Positions 26,956-37,500 of a stretch of 64,000 nt of DNA are shown here, piece by piece. The position numbers and the translations under genes are program-made. Below the pieces are notes generated by a model that saw only the letters and a program-made list of their open reading frames with translations, had not been told where the DNA came from and did not search any database. Position 1 is the stretch's first letter, and every line of letters starts with the position of its first letter. Source of the stretch: Desulfitibacter alkalitolerans DSM 16504 (GTDB taxonomy: Bacteria > Bacillota > DSM-16504 > Desulfitibacterales > Desulfitibacteraceae); the NCBI RefSeq assembly GCF_000620305.1, contig NZ_JHVU01000025.1, positions 1 through 64,000 of the forward strand, in the 5' to 3' direction.

Positions 26956-27597
26956 ATGAATAAAGCAGACATAATTAACCAAATATACAGTGCTAATTTA
27001 ACAAAAAGGGCTACCCTTGTTGTATTCTACCTTGTAAACCGTGCCAATAAGGAATTCACCTGCTTTCCAGCGGTCAAAACCATTGCAAAAGACTGCAACA
27101 TGAGTGCAAGGACGGTACAAAGAGCGATAAACGATCTTATTGATGCAGGATATGTAAAGAAAGATTACCGGTTCAGGGAAAATGGCGGGCAGAGTTCCAA
27201 TCTTTATACCCTTGTGCTTAATCCTGATGATGGAAATGAAGATGAGCAAAAACAGCCACCTTCTACACTAGAAAAACCACTAGAAGAGACAAAAGAAGAA
27301 AAACATGAAACGGAAAGCGTAGGTGTTGAGTATGTCAATTTCTCATTCTATGAGAGAAAAAATGACGGTACTTGTGTAAGAGAAAATGCTAGCACAGAAG
27401 CAAAGAAAAATATCAGTAGCTCAAAATCTATTTTCGAGAAAATATTACATGAGGGTGGCGAATGTAATAGCTATTACTTATTTAATGAAAGTAAAAAATT
27501 GGAGAAATATATAGCAGAAAATAATACTGAATTTGTTAATGATGTACTTGCCTTACATAACTGTCGCAGGGAGGGCGACAATTTTGCAGTACCATAG
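26956..27597 (+). CDS. Helix-turn-helix protein of replication-initiator type
   Basis: A 213-residue protein. The N-terminal HTH_36-like winged helix (residues ~1-85: KRATLVVFYLVNRANKEFTC, CNMSARTVQRAINDLIDAGYV) is followed by a charged linker and an uncharacterised C-terminus. Such N-termini occur in replication or regulatory proteins of plasmids and ICEs. ATG 26956 follows AGGAGG by nine bases; an earlier frame start at 26905 lies within the previous gene. It ends the transfer block. Confidence 0.65.
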   Translation: MNKADIINQIYSANLTKRATLVVFYLVNRANKEFTCFPAVKTIAKDCNMSARTVQRAINDLIDAGYVKKDYRFRENGGQSSNLYTLVLNPDDGNEDEQKQPPSTLEKPLEETKEEKHETESVGVEYVNFSFYERKNDGTCVRENASTEAKKNISSSKSIFEKILHEGGECNSYYLFNESKKLEKYIAENNTEFVNDVLALHNCRREGDNFAVP

Positions 27598-27686
27598 AAC
27601 TATACAGGGTAACGATCTGGGATATTGAAAAAGAAGTATTATTTTAAACCTCTATAGATACATGAATACAACATAGTGTAAAGTTG

Positions 27687-27715
27687 TTGTATGATGCTAT
27701 AGCATATGCTATAAT
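27687..27715 (+). promoter_or_regulatory. Promoter with palindromic operator over the -10 box
   Basis: TTGTAT (27687-27692) and TATAAT (27710-27715) are separated by 17 bases. A perfect 16-bp palindrome, TATAGCATATGCTATA (27698-27713), covers the spacer and most of the -10 box. The gene immediately downstream encodes an XRE protein, so autorepression is likely. Confidence 0.65.
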
Positions 27716-27742
27716 ATATCATGGATAATTGGAGGTGTATTT

Positions 27743-27952
27743 ATGTCTTTTGGAGATTTAGTAAAGGAAATAAGAAGAGAATTGAGTATTAGTCAAGAAC
27801 AACTTGCCCATGATTTGAACATTAGCTTTTCAACCATCAACAGATGGGAAAATGGTAAAACTTCTCCAAGTAAATTAGCAAAACATAGACTTCATGAATA
27901 CTGCATTAGTAAAAATATTACTAAAAATATTACTGAAAAGTTTAATAAATAA
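27743..27952 (+). CDS. Small XRE-family regulator
   Basis: A 69-residue protein that is essentially one Cro/C1-type HTH domain: ELSISQEQLAHDLNISFSTINRWENGK (residues ~14-40) contains the recognition helix. Ribosome site TTGGAGGTG precedes ATG 27743. The palindromic operator overlapping its promoter suggests it controls itself and perhaps the genes downstream. Genes of this type often sit at the edge of defence loci. Confidence 0.8.
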   Translation: MSFGDLVKEIRRELSISQEQLAHDLNISFSTINRWENGKTSPSKLAKHRLHEYCISKNITKNITEKFNK

Positions 27953-27984
27953 AATTCTACATTTTGTAAGAAAGGAGTAGAACA

Positions 27985-28062
27985 ATGGCTAGAGCAGACT
28001 TGCTTTTAGAAATTGTAAAGCATGGACTTTCAGGGATTTTAAAATTAAGGATGGAAATGCAA
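27985..28062 (+). pseudogene. N-terminal remnant of an AAA ATPase gene (MARADLL type)
   Basis: AAAGGAG and ATG 27985 open a frame that begins MARADLLLEIVKHGLSG, the signature start of AAA ATPases found in phage and defence loci. It then stops after 26 codons. A one-base shift at about 28035 would continue as DFKIKDGNA. No ATPase motif follows, so this is a stub left by deletion or decay. The next ~340 bases hold no credible gene. Confidence 0.55.
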
Positions 28063-28406
28063 TGAGTAAGAGCCATTTTAGTATTACCAAATTTAATTTT
28101 AAAAACCATTTACACAAAATATTCTAAGCTACCGTTTTTTATTATTATCATTATTTAATATTTTTATAGATAGTCCTGATACTTTTCAATATGTATGAGC
28201 TCATTACACAACAAGTTAGCAAGCGTTTATTATTTTATTTGTCATCGCATTAGTAGTTACAATAATAGGACATGCTTTAATACTGTTAACAGGGAGAAAT
28301 TACTTATAGAGAAAAGAATATTGGGCCGAACGAGCGAGAAAAAGAAATGAAAAGGTTAGAAAAGTTGGAGTGAAAGAAAAATAAAGAGATTGAGTATTAT
28401 TAATAA
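28063..28406. other. Non-coding or decayed stretch
   Basis: About 340 bases without a supported gene. Short hydrophobic fragments can be read in several frames (around 28190-28300), consistent with degraded coding DNA after the ATPase remnant. I see no RNA gene, clear promoter or repeat. Confidence 0.5.
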
Positions 28407-29831
28407 ATGGGTGATTGTATGGATGTAAAATATCAAGTATTCATTAGTTCAACTTATATAGATTTGAAAGAAGCACGTGAAAAAATTACGAAGGCTATTT
28501 TAAGTTCGTATCATATTCCCATAGGAATGGAAATGTTTAATGCAGGGGATGAGGAACAATGGGAAGTAATCAAGAAAACCATTGATGTATCGGATTATTA
28601 TGTGCTAATTATCGGACATAGATACGGCAGCTTAACGAATGAAGGCATCAGTTATACTGAAAAAGAATATAGGTATGCAAAAGAAAAAGGAATTCCAATA
28701 CATATATTTATAAGAAATGACAATGTAGCAACAAAGCCTGATGAAAGAGACGAAGAACCTGATTTGATTCAAAAATTAAAGGCTTTTAAAGAAGAAGCTA
28801 AGATAGGCAAGATGGTTGATTTTTGGAATGATATTTCAGACTTGGAGAGTAAAGTTCTGTTATCCTTGTTCAAGGCTATGAACTCTAAGAAAGGTATAGG
28901 GTGGGTAAGGGCAAATAAAGCGGATATTAATGCAATGTCAGATGAACTTGTTCGACTTAGTAAAGAAAATCATACTCTTAGAGATGAAGTTAAACGTCTT
29001 GAAAATATGATTAAGGCTCGAAGTCCTAGAATAGATGTTCAAATAGATGGAAGTAATGACTTAAAATTTGTGATCACTAGAAGAAATGACTATAAATTAT
29101 ACAAGCCGGTTAAACTTGAAGATTTACCCGAAGAAGTTTCCAAATATTTAGAGCTTAATGATATAAATGAATATAATGCTCAATTGAGTAAGATTTATGG
29201 ATTGGATGATTACAATGATGAAATCAGTTCGGACAAATATCTAAAAGACAACCACAATAAACCTGTAATCACTGTTATTAATAATGGTACCGGAAAAGCT
29301 AACGACATTGATATAGTCATTGAATTTCCTGATGAACTTGTAATTATGAAAGCTGCTAATTTAAATTTAGATGAAATAGAAAAACCAGAGGGATTACCTG
29401 AGCATCTATATGATTTAGCAAAAGAAAGACGGCAAGAAGAGATGTTGAAGCAGAGTCCAGCATTTAAATCTGTAACAAATCTTAGCAAAATAGTTAATGC
29501 TTTTGGCTCACATTTAATCGCAGGAGAACAGTTTAGCAGTAGATTAGCTCTAAGTGAAATAGCAGGCAGTACACTCGGTAACTTTAACATTCGTCAGTCA
29601 TTATCAGTGTCAGAGGAAGATAATACAATTGAAATAAACATTGATGATTTACTTCACACCAATGAGTTAAATTTTGAGGATGAAGATTATATAATTGTAC
29701 CGAGGAAAGCAGGTAGTTATGAAATTAAGGTGTCAATTATATGTGAAGAATATGAGACAAGAGATGAAATTATTATACCTGTTACTATTGAAGAAACAGT
29801 CAAGTATTTTGATGTAGAGAACTATTTGTAG
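28407..29831 (+). CDS. DUF4062-domain protein, possible defence effector
   Basis: A 474-residue soluble protein. The N-terminal ~110 residues are DUF4062: VFISSTYIDLKEARE, then DYYVLIIGHRYGS and SYTEKEYRYAKEKGIPI. This fold is related to TIR and nucleoside-deoxyribosyltransferase-like domains and often forms the effector of bacterial conflict proteins. A coiled coil follows (~175-205, LVRLSKENHTLRDEVKRLENM), then a C-terminal region with beta-sandwich character (IDIVIEFPDELV near 310; EDYIIVPRKAGSYEIKVSIICEE near 440). Two ATGs (28407, 28419) are possible; ribosome sites are weak. It lies at the start of a run of defence genes. Confidence 0.7.
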   Translation: MGDCMDVKYQVFISSTYIDLKEAREKITKAILSSYHIPIGMEMFNAGDEEQWEVIKKTIDVSDYYVLIIGHRYGSLTNEGISYTEKEYRYAKEKGIPIHIFIRNDNVATKPDERDEEPDLIQKLKAFKEEAKIGKMVDFWNDISDLESKVLLSLFKAMNSKKGIGWVRANKADINAMSDELVRLSKENHTLRDEVKRLENMIKARSPRIDVQIDGSNDLKFVITRRNDYKLYKPVKLEDLPEEVSKYLELNDINEYNAQLSKIYGLDDYNDEISSDKYLKDNHNKPVITVINNGTGKANDIDIVIEFPDELVIMKAANLNLDEIEKPEGLPEHLYDLAKERRQEEMLKQSPAFKSVTNLSKIVNAFGSHLIAGEQFSSRLALSEIAGSTLGNFNIRQSLSVSEEDNTIEINIDDLLHTNELNFEDEDYIIVPRKAGSYEIKVSIICEEYETRDEIIIPVTIEETVKYFDVENYL

Positions 29832-29949
29832 GAAAGCTACTCAAATAGCCAATTACGGAAGAGTAGCGTCATGAGGTTGGATGAGGGGAGCAGTTCTTGT
29901 ATGCCGGACACAAACTGGTTTAAGCTGAATAAGTTATAATTGGACAGAT

Positions 29950-30225
29950 ATGCAGAATATTATGCAAAGATGGAGTTTTGCATCCTATGGATTTAAGGTC
30001 TATACATCGGAAGTGGATGATCATGGTATAGATTTTATTGCTAAAGGGAAAAACGGAAAAATTCATGAACTGCAAGTCAAAGCAGTAAGGCAATCTAACT
30101 ATGTGTACATGCAGAAAGACAAGTGGAACATCTTTGCCCCGAATATATACCTGCCATTGAAGTCTGTGATGGCTGGGCATGGGAGTGTAAAATACGCCAT
30201 TCAGATAATACAGTCAAAAAAGTAA
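29950..30225 (+). pseudogene. PD-(D/E)XK-type protein, probably frameshifted remnant
   Basis: The frame encodes 91 residues with VDDHGIDFIAKGKNGKIHELQVKAVRQ-type nuclease core spacing (Asp, then Gln-x-Lys), like small Holliday-junction-resolvase-fold proteins. From about 30125 another frame (to 30317) carries protein-like sequence, e.g. EVCDGWAWECKIRHSDNTVK and FEVKPWIL, directly overlapping. One gene broken by a frameshift is more likely than two overlapping genes. ATG 29950 has no good ribosome site. Treat it as a decayed gene. Confidence 0.5.
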
Positions 30226-30327
30226 TAGGTACAGTAGAGCCTCCACCTAGAGGGAAACGACTAAAGAATCAAATTTTCAAATTGGCTGCCTTTGAGGTCA
30301 AGCCTTGGATTTTGTAGGAGGGGTAGT

Positions 30328-30792
30328 ATGGGTAGCAGTTTTCGAATTAGTTGTAGAGAATGTGATTATACAAAAGATTTTAGAATAGGAATTGGGATGA
30401 TGTACAGTCCTTATAATCTTAGAGATTTTGACTCAGAGTTCGCTTTGCTTCCCTATCTAATTCGGTCAAAAAAGATGCTTGCACATATTAAAGAATTACT
30501 GAATGAAAAAAATGCAGAAATCTCAGATGATTATGGTCATGAGATATACCGTTGTCCGAAGTGCGGGGAATTCTTTGGGCAATTTTATATCCGTGTAGAA
30601 TATGACGGGAGTAGTTTTGAAGTGCAATATAAATGCACAAAGTGTAAGACAGCATTAAAAATGATTGATTATGATATCATCGTGGTTGACGGTTGGCAGG
30701 AGAAAGAAATTAACCTTGAAAAGTATCCTTGTCCTAAGTGTGGCAAATATAGTTTGTATGAGGGCGGGACTGAGTCTATCTTATGGGATTAA
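30328..30792 (+). CDS. Zinc-ribbon protein, unrecognised
   Basis: A 154-residue protein with three cysteine pairs: CRECDY near the N-terminus, CPKCGEFF (~74) paired with CTKCKTAL (~104), and CPKCGKYSL (~138). These make one or two zinc ribbons around a helical segment. TAGGAGGGG precedes ATG 30328. There is no catalytic motif. It sits between the decayed nuclease gene and the type I restriction operon and could belong to either. Function unknown. Confidence 0.6.
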   Translation: MGSSFRISCRECDYTKDFRIGIGMMYSPYNLRDFDSEFALLPYLIRSKKMLAHIKELLNEKNAEISDDYGHEIYRCPKCGEFFGQFYIRVEYDGSSFEVQYKCTKCKTALKMIDYDIIVVDGWQEKEINLEKYPCPKCGKYSLYEGGTESILWD

Positions 30793-30882
30793 GGCAAGAA
30801 TTGTTTCAGGTAGATATATAAAAGAGCTAGAAAAAAAGAAATAAATTATTTGAAACCCAAAATAACGAAAAGGATGTGCAAA

Positions 30883-32442
30883 ATGGCGAAGAATAATATG
30901 AACGGCAAAAAAGAAGAACCAATTGAAAAACAGCTTTGGAAAGCAGCAGACAAGCTTAGAAAAAATATTGATGCTGCCGAATATAAACATATTGTTTTAG
31001 GTTTAATATTTTTAAAATACATATCTGATGCTTTTGAAGATTTGTACCGGAAATTAGAAAAAGGTGAAGGGGAATATGCTGGTGCTGACCCTGAAGACAA
31101 AGACGAATATAAAGCAGAAAATGTCTTTTTTGTTCCCGAAAAGGCCCGCTGGTCATATCTACAATCAAGAGCAAAACTCCCGGAGATTGGTAAAGACGTT
31201 GATGGAGCGATGGATGCTATTGAAAAGGAGAATCCGTCACTTAAAGATGTTCTGCCAAAAGTTTATGCAAGAGGTAATCTTGACCCTACGAATTTAGGCG
31301 GATTGATTGACTTAGTAGGAAATATAGCTCTTGGTGATGCAAAAGCCAGAAGTGCCGACATTCTTGGTCATGTTTTTGAATATTTTCTAGGCGAGTTTGC
31401 ATTAGCTGAAGGAAAAAAGGGTGGACAGTTCTATACCCCTAGAAGTGTTGTTGAGTTATTGGTAGAAATGTTAGAGCCATATAAAGGTAGAGTATTCGAC
31501 CCTTGCTGTGGCTCAGGTGGTATGTTTGTTCAGTCAGAAAAATTTGTTCAAGACCATCAAGGAAAAGTAAACGATATTTCAATTTACGGACAGGAAAGCA
31601 ACCAGACGACCTGGCGGTTAGCAAAAATGAACCTTGCCATCAGGGGGATAGACAGTTCTCAAGTAAAGTGGAACAACGAAGGTTCTTTCTTAAACGATAG
31701 TCATAAAGATTTGAAAGCCGATTATGTAATTGCTAATCCGCCCTTTAATGACAGCGACTGGAGCGGCGATTTACTTAGAAAAGATGGCAGATGGAAATAT
31801 GGTACACCGCCCGTTGGTAACGCAAACTATGCCTGGATACAGCACTTTATCTATCATCTTAATCCCAGTGGACAAGCCGGTTTTGTTCTGGCGAAAGGTG
31901 CTTTGACTTCTAAAAGTTCCGGTGAAGGTGATATCAGAAAAGAGCTTGTTGAAGCCCGCTTGGTAGATTGTATTGTAAATCTACCTGCAAAACTTTTTTT
32001 GAATACACAAATTCCCGCCAGCTTGTGGTTTCTGAGCAGGAATAAGGAAAATGGAAAATTTCGTAATAGAACAGATGAAATTTTGTTTATTGATGCTCGA
32101 AATATGGGACACCTAATAAATAGAAGGACGAGAGAACTTTCAAGAGAAGATATCCAAACAATTGCGGAGACTTATCATAATTGGCGTAATCCTGAAGGAA
32201 ATTATGAAGATATAAAAGGTTTTTGTAATTCTGCATCTATTGAAAAGGTTAGAGAACTTGATTATGTGCTTACACCGGGTAGATATGTCGGTTTGCCTGA
32301 TGATGAAGATGATTTTGATTTTAATGAACGCTTTACAAAGCTAAGAAAAGAGTTTGAAGAACAACTAAAAGAAGAAGAAAAGTTAAATGCATTAATTATT
32401 GAAAATCTTGCCAAGGTGGTGATAAAGAGTGGCAAAGATTAA
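30883..32442 (+). CDS. hsdM: Type I restriction-modification methyltransferase subunit HsdM
   Basis: A 519-residue N6-adenine methyltransferase. The N-terminal HsdM_N helical domain starts at [22 protein letters not shown] (~12). The SAM motif [13 protein letters not shown] is at ~203, and the catalytic NPPFNDSDW at ~284. The C-terminus is coiled (~485-510), as expected for contact with HsdS. I prefer ATG 30883 after AAAAGGATG to the upstream start at 30850. Overlap of 14 bases with the KilA-N gene shows operon structure. Confidence 0.93.
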   Translation: MAKNNMNGKKEEPIEKQLWKAADKLRKNIDAAEYKHIVLGLIFLKYISDAFEDLYRKLEKGEGEYAGADPEDKDEYKAENVFFVPEKARWSYLQSRAKLPEIGKDVDGAMDAIEKENPSLKDVLPKVYARGNLDPTNLGGLIDLVGNIALGDAKARSADILGHVFEYFLGEFALAEGKKGGQFYTPRSVVELLVEMLEPYKGRVFDPCCGSGGMFVQSEKFVQDHQGKVNDISIYGQESNQTTWRLAKMNLAIRGIDSSQVKWNNEGSFLNDSHKDLKADYVIANPPFNDSDWSGDLLRKDGRWKYGTPPVGNANYAWIQHFIYHLNPSGQAGFVLAKGALTSKSSGEGDIRKELVEARLVDCIVNLPAKLFLNTQIPASLWFLSRNKENGKFRNRTDEILFIDARNMGHLINRRTRELSREDIQTIAETYHNWRNPEGNYEDIKGFCNSASIEKVRELDYVLTPGRYVGLPDDEDDFDFNERFTKLRKEFEEQLKEEEKLNALIIENLAKVVIKSGKD

Positions 32443-33247
32443 TGTTCTAGGGACTGAAATCGCCTATTATCAATACGAGGAAAACGACTTTATATCTTTA
32501 ACTGATATGGTTAAGAATATTGAAAACGGATTAGCTCTGATTGAAAAATGGTTAAGAAATAAAAACACTATTGAATTCCTTGGTATTTGGGAAGAAATAT
32601 ACAACCCGGATTTTAATTCCCCCGAATTCGAGGGAATTAAAAATCAGGCTGGTTTAAATAGATTTGTTTTATCTGTTAAGCAATGGGTAGAAAAAACAAA
32701 CTCAAAGGGCATTATTGCTAAGGCTGGAAGATACGGCGGGACTTATGCACACAAAGACATCGCTTTTGAATTTGCTTCTTGGATTTCCCCACAGTTCAAA
32801 CTATATCTCATAAAAGAATTTCAGCGGCTTAAAGACGAAGAAAGAAAACAGCTTGGTTGGGATATAAGAAGAAATCTAACCAAAATAAACTATCGTATTC
32901 ATACCGATGCCATAAAAGAAAACCTCATACCGACAGAGCTGAGTAAATCACAGATTAGCCGAATCTACGCATCTGAGGCGGACATTTTAAACATGGCTCT
33001 TTTTGGAATGACAGCTGCACAGTGGCGGGATCAAAACCTTGATAAGAAAGGAAATATAAGAGACTATGCTGATGTTTCACAGTTGGTCTGCCTTGCTAAT
33101 CTTGAAAATCTTAATGCTCTTTTTATCAATGAAGGACTGCCACAGGAAACTCGTCTTGAAAGGCTTAATAAGATTGCCATACAGCAAATGCGAATTTTAA
33201 CAAATGGATCAAGTATTAAAAGGCTGGAGGGCAATAACAATGAGTGA
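32429..33247 (+). CDS. KilA-N domain protein inside the type I RM operon
   Basis: A 272-residue protein with an N-terminal KilA-N DNA-binding domain (~10-110), recognisable from FISLTDMV near the start and [29 protein letters not shown] (~92-120). The C-terminal region ([17 protein letters not shown], then [17 protein letters not shown]) resembles accessory proteins that are found between hsdM and hsdS in many type I systems. GTG 32429 follows AAGGTGGTGA and overlaps hsdM; its end overlaps hsdS by 8 bases. Such proteins are thought to regulate or modulate restriction, but their role is unproven. Confidence 0.85.
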   Translation: MAKINVLGTEIAYYQYEENDFISLTDMVKNIENGLALIEKWLRNKNTIEFLGIWEEIYNPDFNSPEFEGIKNQAGLNRFVLSVKQWVEKTNSKGIIAKAGRYGGTYAHKDIAFEFASWISPQFKLYLIKEFQRLKDEERKQLGWDIRRNLTKINYRIHTDAIKENLIPTELSKSQISRIYASEADILNMALFGMTAAQWRDQNLDKKGNIRDYADVSQLVCLANLENLNALFINEGLPQETRLERLNKIAIQQMRILTNGSSIKRLEGNNNE

Positions 33248-34445
33248 GTGGAAGGAAGTAAAATTGGGGGACGTGGCTGAGCTTATTAAAGATAAGTATA
33301 GCCCGCAAAAAGGTGATGGATTATTTTACATTGGTTTGGAACATATACAGGAGCAATCTTTAAGACTTAATGGTATTGGATGTTCTGATAATATAACCAG
33401 TAATAAATTCTATTTTGAAGAAGGAGACATTCTTTTTGGTAAATTGAGACCGTACTTTAGAAAAGTAATCATACCCAAATTTAGTGGTGTGTGTTCTACA
33501 GATATTTGGGTAGTACGTTCAAAAAATGGAGTAGACCAAAAATATTTATTCTACTTATTTGCCAATAAAGAATTTGTTGATTTATCTAATTCTGGTGAAG
33601 CAGGAACACGAATGCCCCGGGCCGATTGGAATTTTATGAGCCAGTCATTATGGAATATCCCAAATTCTAAGGAAGAACAAAAAGTAATAGCTTCCGTTCT
33701 AAGCAGTCTAGACGATAAAATAGATCTACTGCATCGTCAAAATGAAACTCTCGAAGCAATGGCAGAAACACTTTTTAGACAGTGGTTTGTCGAGGAAACA
33801 GACGATGGTTGGGAGAAAACGACACTTGATCAACATATTGAAGTTTTTCGTGGGATTAGTTATAAAGGAAGTGGTTTAACTGAAAGAGATTTCGGGCTAC
33901 CAATGCATAACTTGAATTCTGTTTGTGAAGGAGGAGGTTATAAATATGAAGGTATTAAATTTTATAAAGGTGAATACAAAGAAAAACATTTAATTAATTC
34001 TAGGGATATAATTGTAACAAATACTGAGCAAGGGCATGAATTTAAATTAATTGGATTTCCAGCGGTAGTACCTGATTTATTTGGCAACTTAGGTTTATTC
34101 AGTCAACACATTTATAAGATTTGTCCAAAGAAACAAACCTATCTTTCAAGAGAATTTATTTATTATTTATTAATGACACCATTAGTAAGAGAGCAAATTA
34201 TTTCAGCAACTAATGGATCAACAGTAAATATGCTTGCAATAGATGGGCTTCAAAGGCCAGAATTTCAACTGCCACCGAAAGAAACAATAATCAAGTTTAC
34301 AAGAATCATTGAAGGGTATTGGAAAAAGAAAGATGTAAATAGAAAACAAGTCTACACACTAGAACAACTGCGGGATACGTTATTACCAAAACTAATCAGC
34401 GGTGAAGTTAGAGTTGATTATAAAGATCAACGAGGCTCTGACTAA
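33240..34445 (+). CDS. hsdS: Type I restriction specificity subunit HsdS
   Basis: A 401-residue protein with two target-recognition domains. TRD1 begins at [14 protein letters not shown] and TRD2 at GWEKTTLDQHIEVFRGISY (~197). Each is followed by a conserved helix: EEQKVIASVLSSLDDKIDLLHRQNETLEAMAETLFRQWF (~140-180) and LEQLRDTLLPKLISGEVRV at the end. The DNA target cannot be read from the sequence. ATG 33240 has GGAGGGC eight bases upstream and overlaps the KilA-N stop. Confidence 0.93.
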   Translation: MSEWKEVKLGDVAELIKDKYSPQKGDGLFYIGLEHIQEQSLRLNGIGCSDNITSNKFYFEEGDILFGKLRPYFRKVIIPKFSGVCSTDIWVVRSKNGVDQKYLFYLFANKEFVDLSNSGEAGTRMPRADWNFMSQSLWNIPNSKEEQKVIASVLSSLDDKIDLLHRQNETLEAMAETLFRQWFVEETDDGWEKTTLDQHIEVFRGISYKGSGLTERDFGLPMHNLNSVCEGGGYKYEGIKFYKGEYKEKHLINSRDIIVTNTEQGHEFKLIGFPAVVPDLFGNLGLFSQHIYKICPKKQTYLSREFIYYLLMTPLVREQIISATNGSTVNMLAIDGLQRPEFQLPPKETIIKFTRIIEGYWKKKDVNRKQVYTLEQLRDTLLPKLISGEVRVDYKDQRGSD

Positions 34446-34500
34446 TTGAAAAGTTAAAAGCATAAAGCATTTATTGAATGGGAAGAAGGTGAGAATGGTG

Positions 34501-37500
34501 ATGAATAGAATAACTGAAAATGTGATAGAAGAATTTGCCATTGAGTTATTAGAAAAATCAGGCTATCAATACATATATGCCCCAGATATTGCACCAGATA
34601 GTGATGCACCGGAAAGACAATCCTTTGAAGATGTGCTGTTGCTGGAACACCTGAAAACAGCCATTGGCAGAATAAATCCTAAAATTCCTACTGATGCCCG
34701 GGAAGATGCAATCAAACAAATACAACGTTTAAATTCACCTGAACTGATAACCAATAATGAAGCATTTCACAGGATGCTTACAGAAGGTATAAAAGTAAGC
34801 TATCAGCAAGATGGAAACGACAGAGGAGATTTAGTCTGGCTGATTGATTTTAGTAAACCTGAAAATAATAATTTTATAGTTGCCAATCAGTTTACTATAA
34901 TTGAAAACGGAGTAAATAAACGCCCTGATATTATTTTATTTGTAAACGGGATACCTCTGGTTATAATTGAACTGAAAAATCCTGCCGATGAAAATGCAAC
35001 AGTAAAAGCAGCTTACCAACAATTACAAACCTACAAGCAAGCTATTCCAAGCCTCTTTACGTTCAATGCTTTTATGATAATATCCGACGGTCTGGAAGCC
35101 AAAGCAGGTTCCCTTTCCGCAGGTTTAAGTCGCTTTATGACCTGGAAATCATCTGACGGTAAAACAGAAGCATCCCATCTCATTGGACAACTGGAAACAC
35201 TAATTAAAGGTATGCTCAATAAGGGAACATTGTTAGATCTGATTCGCCATTTTATCGTATTTGAAAAATCCAAAAAAGAGGACAAAGAAACCGGTATCAT
35301 CACCATTGAGACTGTCAAGAAATTAGCGGCTTATCATCAATATTATGCAGTAAACAGAGCTGTCGAGTCCACATTAAGAGCTGCAGGATACCTATCTCTA
35401 ACGGTGAATGATGGTACAAATATCTTAATGGAAACACCGGAAAGCTATGGTGTGCCTGGTGTAAAACAACAACCGGTTGGAGACCGTAAAGGTGGCGTAG
35501 TTTGGCATACCCAGGGCAGTGGGAAATCATTATCTATGGTGTTTTATACCGGGAAAATAGTTCTTGCCATGAATAACCCAACAGTAGTGATCATAACAGA
35601 CCGGAATGATTTGGACGATCAGTTGTTTGATACGTTTGCATCTTCAAAGCAACTTCTCAGACAAGAGCCCGTGCAGGCAGAAGACAGAGAACAATTAAAA
35701 GAGCTTCTAAAAGTTGCCTCGGGTGGTGTGGTATTTACAACTATTCAAAAGTTTCAACCGGATGAAGGCAATGTTTATGAGCAACTTTCCGACAGGGAAA
35801 ACATTATTGTTATAGCAGACGAAGCTCATCGCACACAATACGGCTTTAAAGCAAAGACAGTCGATGATAAGGATGAGCAGGGAAATATCATAGGCAAAAA
35901 AATAGTCTATGGTTTTGCGAAATATATGCGTGATGCACTACCTAATGCAACCTACCTTGGGTTTACAGGGACACCTATTGAAAACACGGATGTAAATACA
36001 CCTGCTGTTTTTGGCAATTATGTAGATGTCTACGATATAAGCCAGGCTGTTGATGACGGAGCAACGGTAAGGATTTATTATGAAAGCAGATTGGCTAAAA
36101 TAAATCTCAGCGAAGAGGGAAAAAAGCTGGTGGCTGATTTGGATGATGAAATGGAAAAGGACGAGTTGACGGAAACCCAAAAGTCCAAGACAAAATGGAC
36201 GCAACTGGAAGCCTTAATCGGTAGTGAAAATCGAATAAATCTGGTTGCTCAGGATATTGTTAATCATTTTGAACAAAGACAGGAAGTATTTGATGGCAAG
36301 GGTATGATAGTGTCCATGTCCAGAAGGATTGCTGCTGACCTATATGATGAAATTGTTAAGATTAAGCCTCAGTGGCACAGCAATGACTTGAAAAAAGGCG
36401 TTATCAAAGTGGTGATGACTTCTTCATCTTCTGATGGACCCCAAATATCTAAGCATCATACAACAAAAGAGCAGAGAAGATTACTGGCAGATAGGATGAA
36501 AGATCCAGAAGATGAGTTAAAACTGGTGATTGTTCGGGATATGTGGCTTACCGGTTTTGATGCTCCTTCGATGCATACTTTGTATATTGATAAGCCTATG
36601 AAAGGTCATAACCTAATGCAGGCAATTGCCAGGGTTAACCGAGTATATAAAGACAAGCCCGGCGGTCTTGTGGTGGATTATCTTGGAATTGCCTCTGATC
36701 TGAAAAAAGCATTAGCTTTTTATTCTGATAGTGGAGGGAAAGGCGACCCTGCCATTGCTCAGGAAAAAGCAGTTCAGTTGATGTTGGAAAAGCTGGAAGT
36801 TGTTTCGCAGATGTACCATGGATTTTCTTATGAGAATTATTTTGATGCGGATACATCGATGAAACTATCTATAATCCTTGCAGCAGAGGAACATATTCTC
36901 GGTCTTGAAAACGGCAAAAAAAGATATATAGACGAAGTAACTGCATTCTCAAAAGCTTTTGCCATTGCTATTCCCCATGAACAAGCAATGGATGTGAAAG
37001 ATGAAGTTGCGTTTTTTCAGGCTGTTAAATCCAGATTAGCCAAGTTTGATAGTACCGGCACTAGCAAAACAAATGAAGAAATGGATACTGCAATTAGGCA
37101 AGTTATTGATAAAGCTTTAGTAACAGAGCAAGTAATTGATGTGTTTGATGCTGCAGGGATTAAAAAACCCGATATTTCTATACTCTCAGAAGAATTTCTT
37201 TTAGAAGTAAAAAATATGGAGCATAAAAATGTTGCTCTTGAGGTCCTTAAGAAATTGCTTAATGATGAAATAAAATCAAGGACTAAAAAGAACATGGTAC
37301 AAAGTAAAGCTTTAATGGAAATGCTAGAAAGTTCAATTAAAAAATATCACAATAAAATAATGACAGCTGCAGAAGTTATTGAAGAGTTGATTGCACTCAG
37401 TAAGGATATTCAAAAAATGGATAAAGAGCCACAAGAAATGGGCTTGTCAGAATATGAATACGCTTTTTATACGGCCATTGCAAATAATAATAGTGCCAAA

